DNA of 58,907 bases from Spongiibacteraceae bacterium UBA5047 (lineage in GTDB: Bacteria > Pseudomonadota > Gammaproteobacteria > Pseudomonadales > Spongiibacteraceae): contig DIBR01000002.1 of assembly GCA_002415025.1 (NCBI GenBank), forward strand, positions 174,679 through 233,585, written 5' to 3'. The position numbers were made by a program, and so were the translations under genes. How positions within the stretch are numbered: position 1 is the stretch's first letter; each line of letters starts with the position of its first letter. Positions 50,615 to 58,907 of this stretch are shown one piece after another. Below the pieces are notes generated by a model. It had not been told where the DNA came from and searched no databases. It saw only the letters and a program-made list of their open reading frames with translations.

Positions 50615-53125
50615 ATGGCTTACATAAAGAAATCGCTGGGTGTGGCGGCAGGTTTACTGCTGGCATCCATTCATTCCAATGCGCAGCAGGGTGCCTCTTC
50701 CCAAGCAGAACAGGCTCGCGAAGTAACCAAGGTTGAACTTGAAGAGGTTTACGTTACTGCCAGGCGGCGGGAAGAAAGTCTGCAGGAGACGCCGGTAGCG
50801 GTCAGCGCGATGGGCGCCGAGGCGCTGGCAGAGGCGGGGGTTTCTAGTATTACCGATTTGCAGGCGCTGGTGCCCGGCCTGCAATTTGGCGAGAGTGGGT
50901 CTAAAACACCGGCCATTTTTATTCGCGGCATCGGTCAGCGCGAAGCCTCGGCTGTGCTTGACCCCGGTGTGGGCGTGTACCTGAACGGTATTTTTCTGGC
51001 GCGTCAGGACACCCAGCTATTGGATACGGTCGATACACAATCTATCCAGGTGTTGCGCGGCCCGCAGGGGACGCTGTTTGGGAAAAACAATACCGGGGGT
51101 GCAATGCTGGTCACTACGCGCGCCCCCAACCTTTATGAAGGCGAGTTTGGCGCCAGTGTGAAAGGTGGAAACTTTGGGCGCAAAGACGTCAAGCTTTACG
51201 GGAACCTGCCGCTGATCGAAGACAAAATAGCCACCCGCTTTGGCATCAGCAGCAAGCGCTTTAATGGTGATATCGAGAACGTCGACGGCGAAACCTTTGG
51301 TGACGAAGACAGGCTGGCTGTATCGCTGCGAACGTTGTGGCAGGTGTCTGAAAAATTCGGGGTGGATGTGTTTGCCTACTGGAGTCGCCAGGATGAACGC
51401 AGCACCGCGCTAAACTGCCTGTTGCAAAACCCCGAAGCCAATATCGTTCAGCTGGTTTATCCCGGATTGCCTTCATTCACCGATGCTTGTGCGGTTAGCG
51501 AGGCAGCGGTAGATGACCATGAGGTTTCGATTAACAGCGATGACAGCGTTATTGCCATGACGAGTGCAATGCTGGCGCTGACAATGAACTGGGACTTTTT
51601 TGACTACGAGATTAAAAGTATTACTGCCTGGAGTCATCAGTATGATATTGAGCGTAACGACGATCAGGACGGCACCAGCAATACGATCATTAATAATGGT
51701 ACTCGCGCTTTAAATGAAGTGTTAGCGGCCGATGGTAAGGAAACTCGCGATGAGACCCGTGACCAGTTCAGTCAGGAGCTGCAGATTGTCGGTTCGGCCT
51801 TTGAAGACAGGGTGAGCTATACCTTTGGCGCATTTGCCTCGCTTGAGCGAATCGACGACAACCCCTTCGCTCAGGTTATCGGCCCCAAGGGGCTGGCGGG
51901 TATCGACCCTTCGACGGTAACCGATGCCGTTATTCCCGGCCTGCCGGCGCTGGGCGGCGCAGCGGTATTCCCGCTGACCACCCTGTTTGGCGGTTTCAGT
52001 TCACTTGAGAACAAGAGTTGGGCGCTGTTTTCCCAGTTTACCTGGAGCATTACCGACACGGTACAGCTGACAGTGGGCGGGCGCTACACCCACGAAGAGC
52101 GGGAGCGGGCGTTGACGCTGGTTGATATTAACGAGCAGATTTACGGCCCGAGAATTGGTGCTGCCTATATTGATCAGGCAGGATTTTACACGCCGATTAC
52201 CCGCGCCCAGTTCGATGCGCTCGGACAAAACCTGCCTGACTTGCCCGTTGATGTCAGACAGGATGCAGACGTGCGTAGTGAAGAGTGGAATAACTTTACG
52301 CCGGCGGTGACGCTTGCCGTGCAAGCCAGCGAGGAATGGCTTGAGGTGATGAACCTCGACAGTGCCCTGTGGTATGCCACCTATAGCGAGGGCTTTAAAG
52401 CAGGCGGCTTTGAGCCCAGAGGGCCTGAGCTTGTTTCTTTTGACCCGGAGGAAGTTGTCAACTACGAGCTCGGGGTAAAACTCGATAGCCTGGACTCGAC
52501 TTTACGTTTCAATGCGGCACTTTATTCACTGGACTATACCGATATCCACGTTCGTGTTGCCGAGCAGGGCGAGCGCATCAGTGACATCTTTCTGTTTTTA
52601 TCCAACGCCGGTGAGGCCACAATCCAGGGCGTAGAAATGGAAACTACACTGCTGCTGGGTAACTGGGTATTCAATGCAAACGCCAACTATACCGATGCGA
52701 GCTACGACAAATATACCGCAACTATTGTAACGCCGGGGCAGGGCGAATCCATCGTTGATCGTAGTGACGAGCCCTTTGCGCTGGTTCCGGAAACAACCTA
52801 TTCGCTGACGGCCCAGTACAACTGGACGACGTCCGTCGGATTGATAGTGCCGCGTCTGACGGTTTACTACCGCGATGAGTTGTTCACCGGTATCGACAAC
52901 CTGGCTGTAAACTATGAGTCATCTTTTATCGACGATTTGACCCTGATTAATGCCCGCGTCAATTACTTCCCGGGCGAAAACATTCGTGTGGCCGCCTTCG
53001 TGAATAACGTAACCGACGAAGAGTACTTTAAAAGCGGTTTTGCAGTCAGTGCCTTGCTGGGTGCAGCTACGCTGGTTCAGGGGCAGTCGCGAACGGTTGG
53101 AATGGAGTTTTCCTACGACTTTTAA
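50615..53125 (+). CDS. TonB-dependent outer membrane receptor
   Basis: This 836-residue protein has a signal peptide (about 1-23), a TonB box region with EEVYVTARRREESLQETPVAVS, a plug domain (about 50-165, IQVLRGPQGTLFGKNNTGGAM) and a 22-strand barrel ending in EFSYDF. It takes up a substrate across the outer membrane using TonB. The plug resembles those of receptors that sphingomonads and marine gammaproteobacteria carry beside catabolic genes rather than siderophore receptors. It shares a divergent promoter with the LLM-CYP51 operon, so the substrate is probably that operon's. Confidence 0.92.
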   Translation: MAYIKKSLGVAAGLLLASIHSNAQQGASSQAEQAREVTKVELEEVYVTARRREESLQETPVAVSAMGAEALAEAGVSSITDLQALVPGLQFGESGSKTPAIFIRGIGQREASAVLDPGVGVYLNGIFLARQDTQLLDTVDTQSIQVLRGPQGTLFGKNNTGGAMLVTTRAPNLYEGEFGASVKGGNFGRKDVKLYGNLPLIEDKIATRFGISSKRFNGDIENVDGETFGDEDRLAVSLRTLWQVSEKFGVDVFAYWSRQDERSTALNCLLQNPEANIVQLVYPGLPSFTDACAVSEAAVDDHEVSINSDDSVIAMTSAMLALTMNWDFFDYEIKSITAWSHQYDIERNDDQDGTSNTIINNGTRALNEVLAADGKETRDETRDQFSQELQIVGSAFEDRVSYTFGAFASLERIDDNPFAQVIGPKGLAGIDPSTVTDAVIPGLPALGGAAVFPLTTLFGGFSSLENKSWALFSQFTWSITDTVQLTVGGRYTHEERERALTLVDINEQIYGPRIGAAYIDQAGFYTPITRAQFDALGQNLPDLPVDVRQDADVRSEEWNNFTPAVTLAVQASEEWLEVMNLDSALWYATYSEGFKAGGFEPRGPELVSFDPEEVVNYELGVKLDSLDSTLRFNAALYSLDYTDIHVRVAEQGERISDIFLFLSNAGEATIQGVEMETTLLLGNWVFNANANYTDASYDKYTATIVTPGQGESIVDRSDEPFALVPETTYSLTAQYNWTTSVGLIVPRLTVYYRDELFTGIDNLAVNYESSFIDDLTLINARVNYFPGENIRVAAFVNNVTDEEYFKSGFAVSALLGAATLVQGQSRTVGMEFSYDF

Positions 53126-53179
53126 GAAGCCAGTCCGGCGCGGCTTTTTGGGATCACCACAGATTCGTCTGGGCGAAGC

Positions 53180-53245
53180 GTAGGCCCGATTAAGCCAGCG
53201 GCGTATCGGGCGTGCCTGATACACCTTCGCTTTAATCAGGCCTAC
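53180..53245. repeat. Decayed family-B repeat after the TonB receptor
   Basis: GTAGGCCCGATTAAGCC ... TTTAATCAGGCCTAC is a family-B element with several changes and small insertions. It lies 55 bp after the receptor stop. The remainder of 53126-53408 shows no gene. Confidence 0.75.
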
Positions 53246-53408
53246 CGGAGTGTTCGGACTTTGGCATTAAGCCCGCTCAATTATTTGCGGCGTCCATTCG
53301 TGCGATGGGGCCGCTTTTTGTCTGCGAAATTTGTATAAAGCTCGCGCGGGTGTAGATCGATCTGTGTGATAATCGCCGGCAGCAACGATAACAACAAGAG
53401 GATTATCC

Positions 53409-53879
53409 ATGGCCGTTTCCGTTGATTTCCCGGCAGACGTCGATACGATTTACCAATTGCTCACCGACCCCGATTTTCTGGTTGAGCGCAGCAGCGCGCT
53501 TGGCGAAGAACATTGCGAGTGCGAAGTTGAAGAGTACGAGGACGAAACCGTTATCAATCTCGAGCGCAGAGTGAAGCGCGAGCTTCCCTCTTTTCTGGCG
53601 AAGATGTTTAATCCGGTGCAAACCCTGAAAATGACTGAAACCTGGCGCCCGGATGGTGAAGGCTGGGAAGGGGATCTGGAAATTACCGTTGAGGGCCAGC
53701 CCGTGGTAATTCGAGGCGAGTTCTCGCTCAAGCCTGCCAAGAAAGGTTGTGTGTACAGTGTGACTCACAGCTGCAAGGCCAAGATTCCTCTGGTGGGAGG
53801 CAAGGTGGAAAAGTTTGTGCTTTCACAGACGGGTGATGGAGCCCGGGATGAGTTGGCTTTTGTGTCTTCCAGACTTTGA
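53409..53879 (+). CDS. DUF2505 (SRPBCC-like) protein
   Basis: This 156-residue protein has the DUF2505 pattern: FPADVDTIYQLLTDPDFLVER at the start, LPSFLAKMFNPVQTLKMTETW and a closing KIPLVGGKVEKFVL. The fold is START-like and should bind a hydrophobic ligand. Function is unknown. It stands alone downstream of the TonB receptor. ATG 53409 has AACAAGAGGA upstream. Confidence 0.85.
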   Translation: MAVSVDFPADVDTIYQLLTDPDFLVERSSALGEEHCECEVEEYEDETVINLERRVKRELPSFLAKMFNPVQTLKMTETWRPDGEGWEGDLEITVEGQPVVIRGEFSLKPAKKGCVYSVTHSCKAKIPLVGGKVEKFVLSQTGDGARDELAFVSSRL

Positions 53880-53971
53880 AGGATCTATGAGCGTGAGCTG
53901 GAGCCGCGGATGCGGGTGTTGCAACCCGCCCCGCACACAGTCTATCGAAGTTGTTTCGCTTATCAATCGGG

Positions 53972-55669
53972 CTAGGGAGGAGAGTCGTTGTTCTGAATAA
54001 CATTGAATGCTGCTTTTCTTACAACATTCCTCGGCGTTTCTACTGATATGCTCAGGATGCCGGACCCTTTAGTCGCCTCAGGCGAAATTGTCACTGAGAA
54101 CGTGTAGGGTCCCAAGGCGGAAGTATTGTCAACGGTAAGTAGGTTGTCGCTAATGAGCGTTCCGTGCGTTGTGGCAATGATTATATTGGTGCCTGCAGGG
54201 GGGACCTGTGTTTTTGAACCGAACACGCTGACGCTTACTGTAGCCGTCGTGGTTGTGGCTCCGGAATCCAGGTTTACGATAGAAGGCGTTGCCGTAATTG
54301 TGTGGGTGCTATCGGACAGCACAATAACCGCTTGATCTGAAACCGTTAGTGTTTTTGCGGCACCTGCTCCGCATCGTGGCCCATTGCAAAGCAGGCCATT
54401 GAAAAGTGAATCTTTAAGGTCGTAGGTATTGTTGGTGTTGTAGTCGACAAATTTTTCATTGCCGTCTCGAATGCCATCTTCGTCTTCGTCAAGAAAGGCT
54501 TCATCTATATCAGTGAATGTTTCGGCATCGTCAAAGCGGCCGTTAGAAGGTGATGAATCCACAAAGGTCTCTTCGCCCACTGCCGTGGCGAGAATGGTTA
54601 CTCGGTGGTCACTTGGTCGCGGTTCTTGTGAAGTGAAGGTTACAGAGCACGCGCCGTTAACGGTCAGGCAGTTTGATCCTATTGATCCGCCTTCCGCGAT
54701 GAAGTTTATTGAGGTGTTATCCGCGACAGGGTTGTTGTACCGGTCGGCTGCCCTAATGGTGACCTCGGTCGTGGTGCCATCTATTTCGCCGCCTTCAATA
54801 TTGAGCGTTTCCACGCTGAGGGAAAAACTGTCCTGGTCTGGAATGCCGGTGCTTACGGCCAGCCCGCTCGAGTTTGCTGACGTGGTGGATCCATCCTGTG
54901 TGGCAGTGGCTTTTACACGAACCGTTGTGGCTACTTCGCCGGCATTGACTATTGTTTGAACGGTTCCGTCTGCGGCAGTGGTTCCTTGGGCATTGCTGAG
55001 TGTGACACCCCCGGTAGCGGGGAGCAGTTCAAAATCTACGACTTGATTTTGCACCGGGCCACCAGCGGCGTTAGTTACCTTAAATATAACGGTTGATTGC
55101 TCGGGAATAGACCCCGAGCCCTTTAATCCGATCAGCGATGGAGTGGCAGAGGAGAAGGTGATTGCGCCAATCTTTGCAGGTGCGGTCTGTAACGTCACAG
55201 AGGCAGTTAACGTTTGGCCGTTGACAGCTGTCGTCGCCCGGATTTGGTCGCTACCGTCGCAGCCTATGGGTGCATACTTGACGCTTACTGTGCCCGTAGC
55301 ATTTTCGGCAGTGGCCGGGTCAAATTGTGCAAGGCCAGAGGCAAAGCAATTAGAGCTGAAGATGATGTCCACGGGGGCGGTCACCAGATTTCCGGTGCCG
55401 TCAACAATGGAAACGGAGAGGTCGGCGTTCTCTCCTGCTTTCAAAGACGATTTATTGGCCTTTATCGCGCCTTGGGTAAAAGTTGTACCTGAGAATGAGC
55501 CAATGCGAAATACTGTGGGAGCCGATTCATTCGAGTTGGCAGAGGCGGTGCCCGGACTTTCCTCGGAGCTTCCGCCAATGAAAGACGGGTTATCACTATC
55601 GCCACTGGGGCAGCCGCTGAGGGCCAGAACGGTAAGCCCCAGTACGAGCAATCTCATCACTTTTTTCAT
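53972..55669 (-). CDS. Lipoprotein with bacterial Ig-like domains
   Basis: From ATG 55669 this is a 565-residue protein with a lipoprotein signal (lipobox LSGC in LTVLALSGCPSG), a Ser/Gly/Glu-rich linker and four or five Ig-like (invasin/Big_1-type) domains. Repeated features are NGQTLTASVTL, AADGTVQTIVNAGEVATTVRVKATA and TATVSVSVFGSKTQVP. A calcium-loop-like stretch (DEDEDGIRDGNEKF) interrupts them. It probably sits on the outer membrane. Earlier in-frame starts (55693, 55714) add unrelated residues. No partner gene is evident. Confidence 0.78.
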   Translation of the reverse strand: MKKVMRLLVLGLTVLALSGCPSGDSDNPSFIGGSSEESPGTASANSNESAPTVFRIGSFSGTTFTQGAIKANKSSLKAGENADLSVSIVDGTGNLVTAPVDIIFSSNCFASGLAQFDPATAENATGTVSVKYAPIGCDGSDQIRATTAVNGQTLTASVTLQTAPAKIGAITFSSATPSLIGLKGSGSIPEQSTVIFKVTNAAGGPVQNQVVDFELLPATGGVTLSNAQGTTAADGTVQTIVNAGEVATTVRVKATATQDGSTTSANSSGLAVSTGIPDQDSFSLSVETLNIEGGEIDGTTTEVTIRAADRYNNPVADNTSINFIAEGGSIGSNCLTVNGACSVTFTSQEPRPSDHRVTILATAVGEETFVDSSPSNGRFDDAETFTDIDEAFLDEDEDGIRDGNEKFVDYNTNNTYDLKDSLFNGLLCNGPRCGAGAAKTLTVSDQAVIVLSDSTHTITATPSIVNLDSGATTTTATVSVSVFGSKTQVPPAGTNIIIATTHGTLISDNLLTVDNTSALGPYTFSVTISPEATKGSGILSISVETPRNVVRKAAFNVIQNNDSPP

Positions 55670-55937
55670 AACCGATAACCTTTGCGTTTCCATTGCGCGG
55701 CAAGAAATGCCCATTTCCTGATGGCAGCGATGCCTAGCAGAAATTTATTCTAGAATTATTGATAGTGCTTCCCCTCAAGTTACTGAAAATGTTCCCAAAA
55801 TACAACAGAAAATCACCCGATCGAAGGCTTGCAGTGGACGAGCTGCTTATATTGCATTGATTTTCGTGGATTTTACCTGTCGTTCCCCTGCTGGGCGCTC
55901 TGTTGAGGATCGCGTTGGCAATTTATCGGAGTTTGGC

Positions 55938-55982
55938 TTGACGAAGTAAATGGGAGTATAAATACTGTATTTTTGTACAGTT
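55938..55982 (+). promoter_or_regulatory. Promoter with LexA (SOS) box
   Basis: TTGACG (55938-55943), a 17-bp spacer and AATACT (55961-55966) form a promoter. It is overlapped by TACTGTATTTTTGTACAGTT (55963-55982), a textbook gammaproteobacterial SOS box with CTGT-N8-ACAG. The downstream nuclease gene starts at 56000. Confidence 0.8.
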
Positions 55983-55999
55983 TATATTGTGGGGTTGCT

Positions 56000-57421
56000 A
56001 TGATTCTCGGCCGGCAATTGGCGCTTGTTGATCTTGAAACGACAGGGGGTAATCCGGTGCGTGATCGCATCACTGAAGTTGGCCTATGCCTGTGGCACGA
56101 AGATGGTAGTGAGTGGTACTGGGAGTCGCTGGTTAACCCTTATGCAGTGATCCCGGAGTTTATCCGCAAGATCACCGGGATATCTCAGGCAATGGTCGCC
56201 GAGGCTCCCGGATTTGAAGATTTGTCCAAAGGGCTGTACCGCTATCTCGAAGGCTGTATTTTTGTTGCCCACAATGCGCGCTTCGACAGTGCCTTTTTGC
56301 GCCGTGCATTCGAACGCGACGGGCTGGCCTTCAGGCCTAAGATACTCTGCACACTGCGTCTTGCGCGCAGCCTCTATCCGGAATGGGCGGGCCACAGTCT
56401 CGACAATGTTTGCCGTGCAATAGGCTACCGACGCGATGTAAGTCACCGCGCGATGGCTGATGTGGTTGCCATGAAAGCTTTTCTGGAGTTTGCTATTAAT
56501 GACAAAGGCTTGCAGATTGTTGAAGCCTGCGTGCGGGCGCAGTGGTCGCTGCCTGCACTACCGGTGCATATAGATCGGGCAATTATAGACAGTATTCCCG
56601 ATGTGCCCGGTGTATACCGTTTTTATGGAGAAAACGATGGCCTGCTGTACGTGGGAAAAAGTACGCAGCTTCGTAGCCGCGTGCTGTCTCATTTTAGTTC
56701 TGATCACGCTAGTGCCAAGGAAATGAAGCTTGCGCTATTGGTGCGCTCTATTGAGTGGGAGCAGACGGCCGGAGAGCTGGGTGCCCTGCTGAAGGAAAAC
56801 GAGCAGATAAAACAACTTGCGCCGGTTTATAACCGCCGGCAGCGAGGCTTTCGCACATTGTGGTATTACAAACTTAATACTGAAGGTCGGTATCACCAAC
56901 CGCTATTGTGTCAGGGCGAACCGGATGATTGGGGGGAGCGCGAAGCGGTCTACGCTTTTCGCAAGACGCGTAAACAAGCGCGTGAAGCGCTGGTAAAGCT
57001 GGCGGCCGAGCATCAGCTATGCCCACGCCGACTGGGCTTGGAAAAAGGCACGGGCGCCTGCTTTGCCTATCAGTTGCAGCGCTGCTCCGGGGCTTGTGTT
57101 GGCAAGGAGGCTGCTTCTGTTTTCAATGCACGACTGTTGTCGGCAATGGCGCGCGAGCGCATAGGCCCGTGGCCTTACGAGGGTCCGGTAGTGGTGCTGG
57201 AGGAGCGCGGCGAGCATCACGACTTTCACGTAATTGATTGCTGGTCTTATCTTGGCAGTGTGCGAAACGCAGTCGATGTGTTGCCGCTATTCGCGCAGAA
57301 AAAACGCTGCTTCGATTGGGATGTTTATAAGTTGCTGGCAAGATTTTTGCCTGTCGTTACCTTGCTGCCTTTAAGCAGTTTTGGTGGCTCCTGCGTTGGC
57401 GGGATTCAGGAGGCGTTATGA
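56000..57421 (+). CDS. DnaQ-type exonuclease fused to GIY-YIG (UvrC/Cho-like) nuclease
   Basis: From ATG 56000 this is a 473-residue protein. Residues about 1-170 are a DEDDh exonuclease like the DNA polymerase III epsilon subunit (Asp11/Glu13 in LVDLETTGG, FVAHNARFDSAFL, SHRAMADVVA). Residues about 197-280 are a GIY-YIG nuclease (IPDVPGVYRFYG, LLYVGKSTQLRSRV, ALLKENEQIKQLAPVYNRR). A C-terminal region with CSGACVGKE follows. The layout is that of Cho-like repair nucleases fused to an epsilon domain. The LexA box upstream predicts DNA-damage induction and a role in excision repair. Confidence 0.9.
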   Translation: MILGRQLALVDLETTGGNPVRDRITEVGLCLWHEDGSEWYWESLVNPYAVIPEFIRKITGISQAMVAEAPGFEDLSKGLYRYLEGCIFVAHNARFDSAFLRRAFERDGLAFRPKILCTLRLARSLYPEWAGHSLDNVCRAIGYRRDVSHRAMADVVAMKAFLEFAINDKGLQIVEACVRAQWSLPALPVHIDRAIIDSIPDVPGVYRFYGENDGLLYVGKSTQLRSRVLSHFSSDHASAKEMKLALLVRSIEWEQTAGELGALLKENEQIKQLAPVYNRRQRGFRTLWYYKLNTEGRYHQPLLCQGEPDDWGEREAVYAFRKTRKQAREALVKLAAEHQLCPRRLGLEKGTGACFAYQLQRCSGACVGKEAASVFNARLLSAMARERIGPWPYEGPVVVLEERGEHHDFHVIDCWSYLGSVRNAVDVLPLFAQKKRCFDWDVYKLLARFLPVVTLLPLSSFGGSCVGGIQEAL

Positions 57422-57667
57422 GTTTGGGCTGACGCTTGTGCGAGAAGATTTTTGCCGGATGCAGGGCAGCCTGATTTTGGGCTGCGAATTGGATAAATGA
57501 CAGCGATGATCGCGGAGTGAGCAGGGTCGGGCGCCGATGCCTGTCGTTGGTATGCTGCCCAACCGATTGCGCCCTCATGCACTAAAGACTAGTTACGGGG
57601 CAAGGGCCTCTGATTTTAAGCGCAATACGGTTCAGTTGTAGCGCGGGTAGTCAGGGGACTGGTGTCA

Positions 57668-58444
57668 CTACTCGCCCTGCAAAAACCGCATCAATGCCGC
57701 CCAGCTTTGCTCGTCGGCATTTTTGTCGTAGGCAACCGGCAGGCCGGTGGCTTTGCCTTTGGCGGTGGCTCCGGGGTTGGTAAAGCTGTGCAATACGCCG
57801 GGGAAGCTCATGAGCGTCAAGTCGACGCCGGCTTTGCCCATTTCAGTGACGAGGTCGCCGACTTGCTCAGGTGGAACCATCGGGTCGGCACCGCCGGTGG
57901 CGACCAGCACGCGCGCTTTCACTGTACCTTTTTGGGCCGGATTTTTAGTCGCCAGTGCACCGTGAAAACTCGCTACTCCTGCCAGTTCGTTGCCCATGCG
58001 GGCCTGATTGAGTACGACGGCTCCGCCGAAACAGTAACCAATGGCGAATACCTGCTTAACCCCCTTGAGGGTCAGTAATTCCGCCTTGGCGGCATTGAAG
58101 CGGGCGTTCATTTTTTCCGGCTCGGCCAGCGCGGCATTCATAAAGGCGGTGGCACCTTCGGGATGCTCGGCCACTTTGCCGTGGCCATACATATCGACGG
58201 CTATCGCGGCGTAGCCTTCATCGGCAAGCTGTTTTGCCCGATTGCGGGCGTAATCATTCAGCCCCCACCATTCATGTACAACAATCACGGCGGTTTCGGG
58301 TGAGCGCCAGCGCGGGGTGTAGAGCACTGCCGAACCGAGGTTGTCGGCAAACTGGATGGGAGTTTCTTTGGTCGCCGCGTGGCTGCCGAGGCTGAAGAGG
58401 CAGAGACTGATCGCCAGTGTGATGTGCTTTATAAGAGGGATCAT
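57668..58444 (-). CDS. Dienelactone hydrolase family protein, exported
   Basis: This 258-residue alpha/beta hydrolase has a signal peptide (about 1-23, SLCLFSLGSHAA), VVHEWWGLNDY, the nucleophile motif GYCFGG with Cys, GGADPMVPP and LHSFTNP for the acid and His. Cys as nucleophile marks the dienelactone hydrolase family. It should act in the periplasm. The substrate is unknown and no degradation genes are adjacent. The 246 bp before it (57422-57667) hold nothing I can support. Confidence 0.9.
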   Translation of the reverse strand: MIPLIKHITLAISLCLFSLGSHAATKETPIQFADNLGSAVLYTPRWRSPETAVIVVHEWWGLNDYARNRAKQLADEGYAAIAVDMYGHGKVAEHPEGATAFMNAALAEPEKMNARFNAAKAELLTLKGVKQVFAIGYCFGGAVVLNQARMGNELAGVASFHGALATKNPAQKGTVKARVLVATGGADPMVPPEQVGDLVTEMGKAGVDLTLMSFPGVLHSFTNPGATAKGKATGLPVAYDKNADEQSWAALMRFLQGE

Positions 58445-58509
58445 GGCCGGGTTCCTGCTGTTGTGATGAGAGGCTTATTGTAAACAGGAGTGCTGGTGCC
58501 GGATCAAGC

Positions 58510-58907
58510 TTACGAGGGTGTATTGTCGAGGGTATCTTGTAGCTCCAGCCATTGTTCTTCGCATTGATCGATCGAAGCGCGTAGCTGGCCCTGTTGTAGC
58601 AGCAGTGTTTGCAGGCGTTCTTTGCCGCCGGCTTCGTAGAGGCTGCTGTCGGCCAGTTCGGCTTCCAGTGCTTTCATCGTGGCGTTATCGCGTTCCATGC
58701 GGCGTTCAAGCGCCTGCAACTCTTTGCGCAGCGGTGCGAGTCGTGCGCGGGCCGCTGCGGCGTCCTGGCGGGCGCGCTTCTTGTCGACTGGCTGGGTGGG
58801 TGGTGCGCCTGCCTTGTTTTCCTGACTTGGTTCGGCGGCCCCGGTCTTGTCGCGGTTTAAGATCCAGTGTCGGTAGTCGTCGAGGTCGCCGCTGTAGTTT
58901 TCGGCCC
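58510..58907 (-). CDS. ABC-F ATPase (YheS/Uup type), C-terminal part only
   Basis: The frame is open to the right window edge, so only the last 132 or so residues are seen. The visible part starts AENYSGDLDDYRHWIL, the motif that follows the second ATPase domain of YheS-type ABC-F proteins. Then come a charged linker and a coiled coil (AARARLAPLRKELQALERRM onwards) that ends the protein. ABC-F proteins act on ribosomes rather than in transport. YheS is the best guess over Uup because of the GDLDDY motif. Confidence 0.82.
   Translation of the reverse strand, partial: AENYSGDLDDYRHWILNRDKTGAAEPSQENKAGAPPTQPVDKKRARQDAAAARARLAPLRKELQALERRMERDNATMKALEAELADSSLYEAGGKERLQTLLLQQGQLRASIDQCEEQWLELQDTLDNTPS

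Overview
The window looks like chromosome of a marine gammaproteobacterium. The supports are the ftsY-ftsE-ftsX-rpoH block, a complete ectoine operon with its own aspartokinase, several cytochromes P450, a TonB receptor and moderately GC-rich codon use. A Cellvibrionales/Spongiibacteraceae-like organism is my guess from gene content; no rRNA or species marker is present to settle it. I found no tRNA, rRNA, CRISPR array, transposase or phage integrase.

Layout. (1) About 1-10.9 kb is a scattered RiPP (ribosomally made, modified peptide) locus of lasso-peptide type. It holds two paralogous short precursors ending in Tyr-Ser, two different HPr-kinase-like proteins, a PRMT-like methyltransferase, a PqqD-type leader-recognition protein, a 42-residue coupled small ORF, a permease fused to an FG-GAP/UnbV propeller, an ABC exporter and a B2-type transglutaminase-like leader peptidase. 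No asparagine-synthetase-like lasso cyclase lies in the window. (2) About 11-19 kb is housekeeping: ftsY, ftsE, ftsX, rpoH (with a CIRCE-like HrcA site at its promoter), gmd-fcl for GDP-fucose, rsmD, a DUF423 protein and trmB. (3) About 19-25 kb holds an anti-sigma/sigma pair, a double-MarR regulator divergent from a P450 plus [2Fe-2S] ferredoxin, an EBP-like (sterol delta8-delta7 isomerase family) membrane protein and a CBS protein. (4) 25.2-31.6 kb is ectR / ectABC-ask and a sodium:solute symporter. (5) 31.6-40.1 kb holds two SDR dehydrogenases, a cycloeucalenol-cycloisomerase-like membrane protein, a response regulator, a histidine kinase with a plant-like ethylene-binding domain, a TetR regulator and a FadH-like flavoenzyme. 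(6) 40.2-43.5 kb is a DUF2339 protein and a TerC protein. (7) 43.8-50.3 kb is a seven-gene leftward operon (LLM flavin monooxygenase, CYP51-like P450, ferredoxin, second LLM enzyme, PQQ dehydrogenase, NTF2-like protein, Dabb protein), divergent from a TonB receptor. (8) 53.4-58.9 kb holds a DUF2505 protein, an Ig-like lipoprotein, an SOS-box-controlled DnaQ/GIY-YIG nuclease, a dienelactone hydrolase and the end of an ABC-F ATPase.

How it may fit together. Three separate loci encode homologues of post-squalene sterol enzymes (EBP, CPI1, CYP51). A near-identical 18-bp palindrome (ACATTTC-N4-GAAATGT) sits on the promoter of the CPI-like gene, on the TonB/LLM-CYP51 divergent promoter and, degenerately, at the TetR/FadH-like promoter. 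This suggests one TetR-type regulon for uptake and remodelling of an exogenous sterol or triterpenoid. Two families of intergenic palindromic repeats, at least nine copies of one and more than ten of the other, punctuate operon boundaries from 15 kb to 53 kb.
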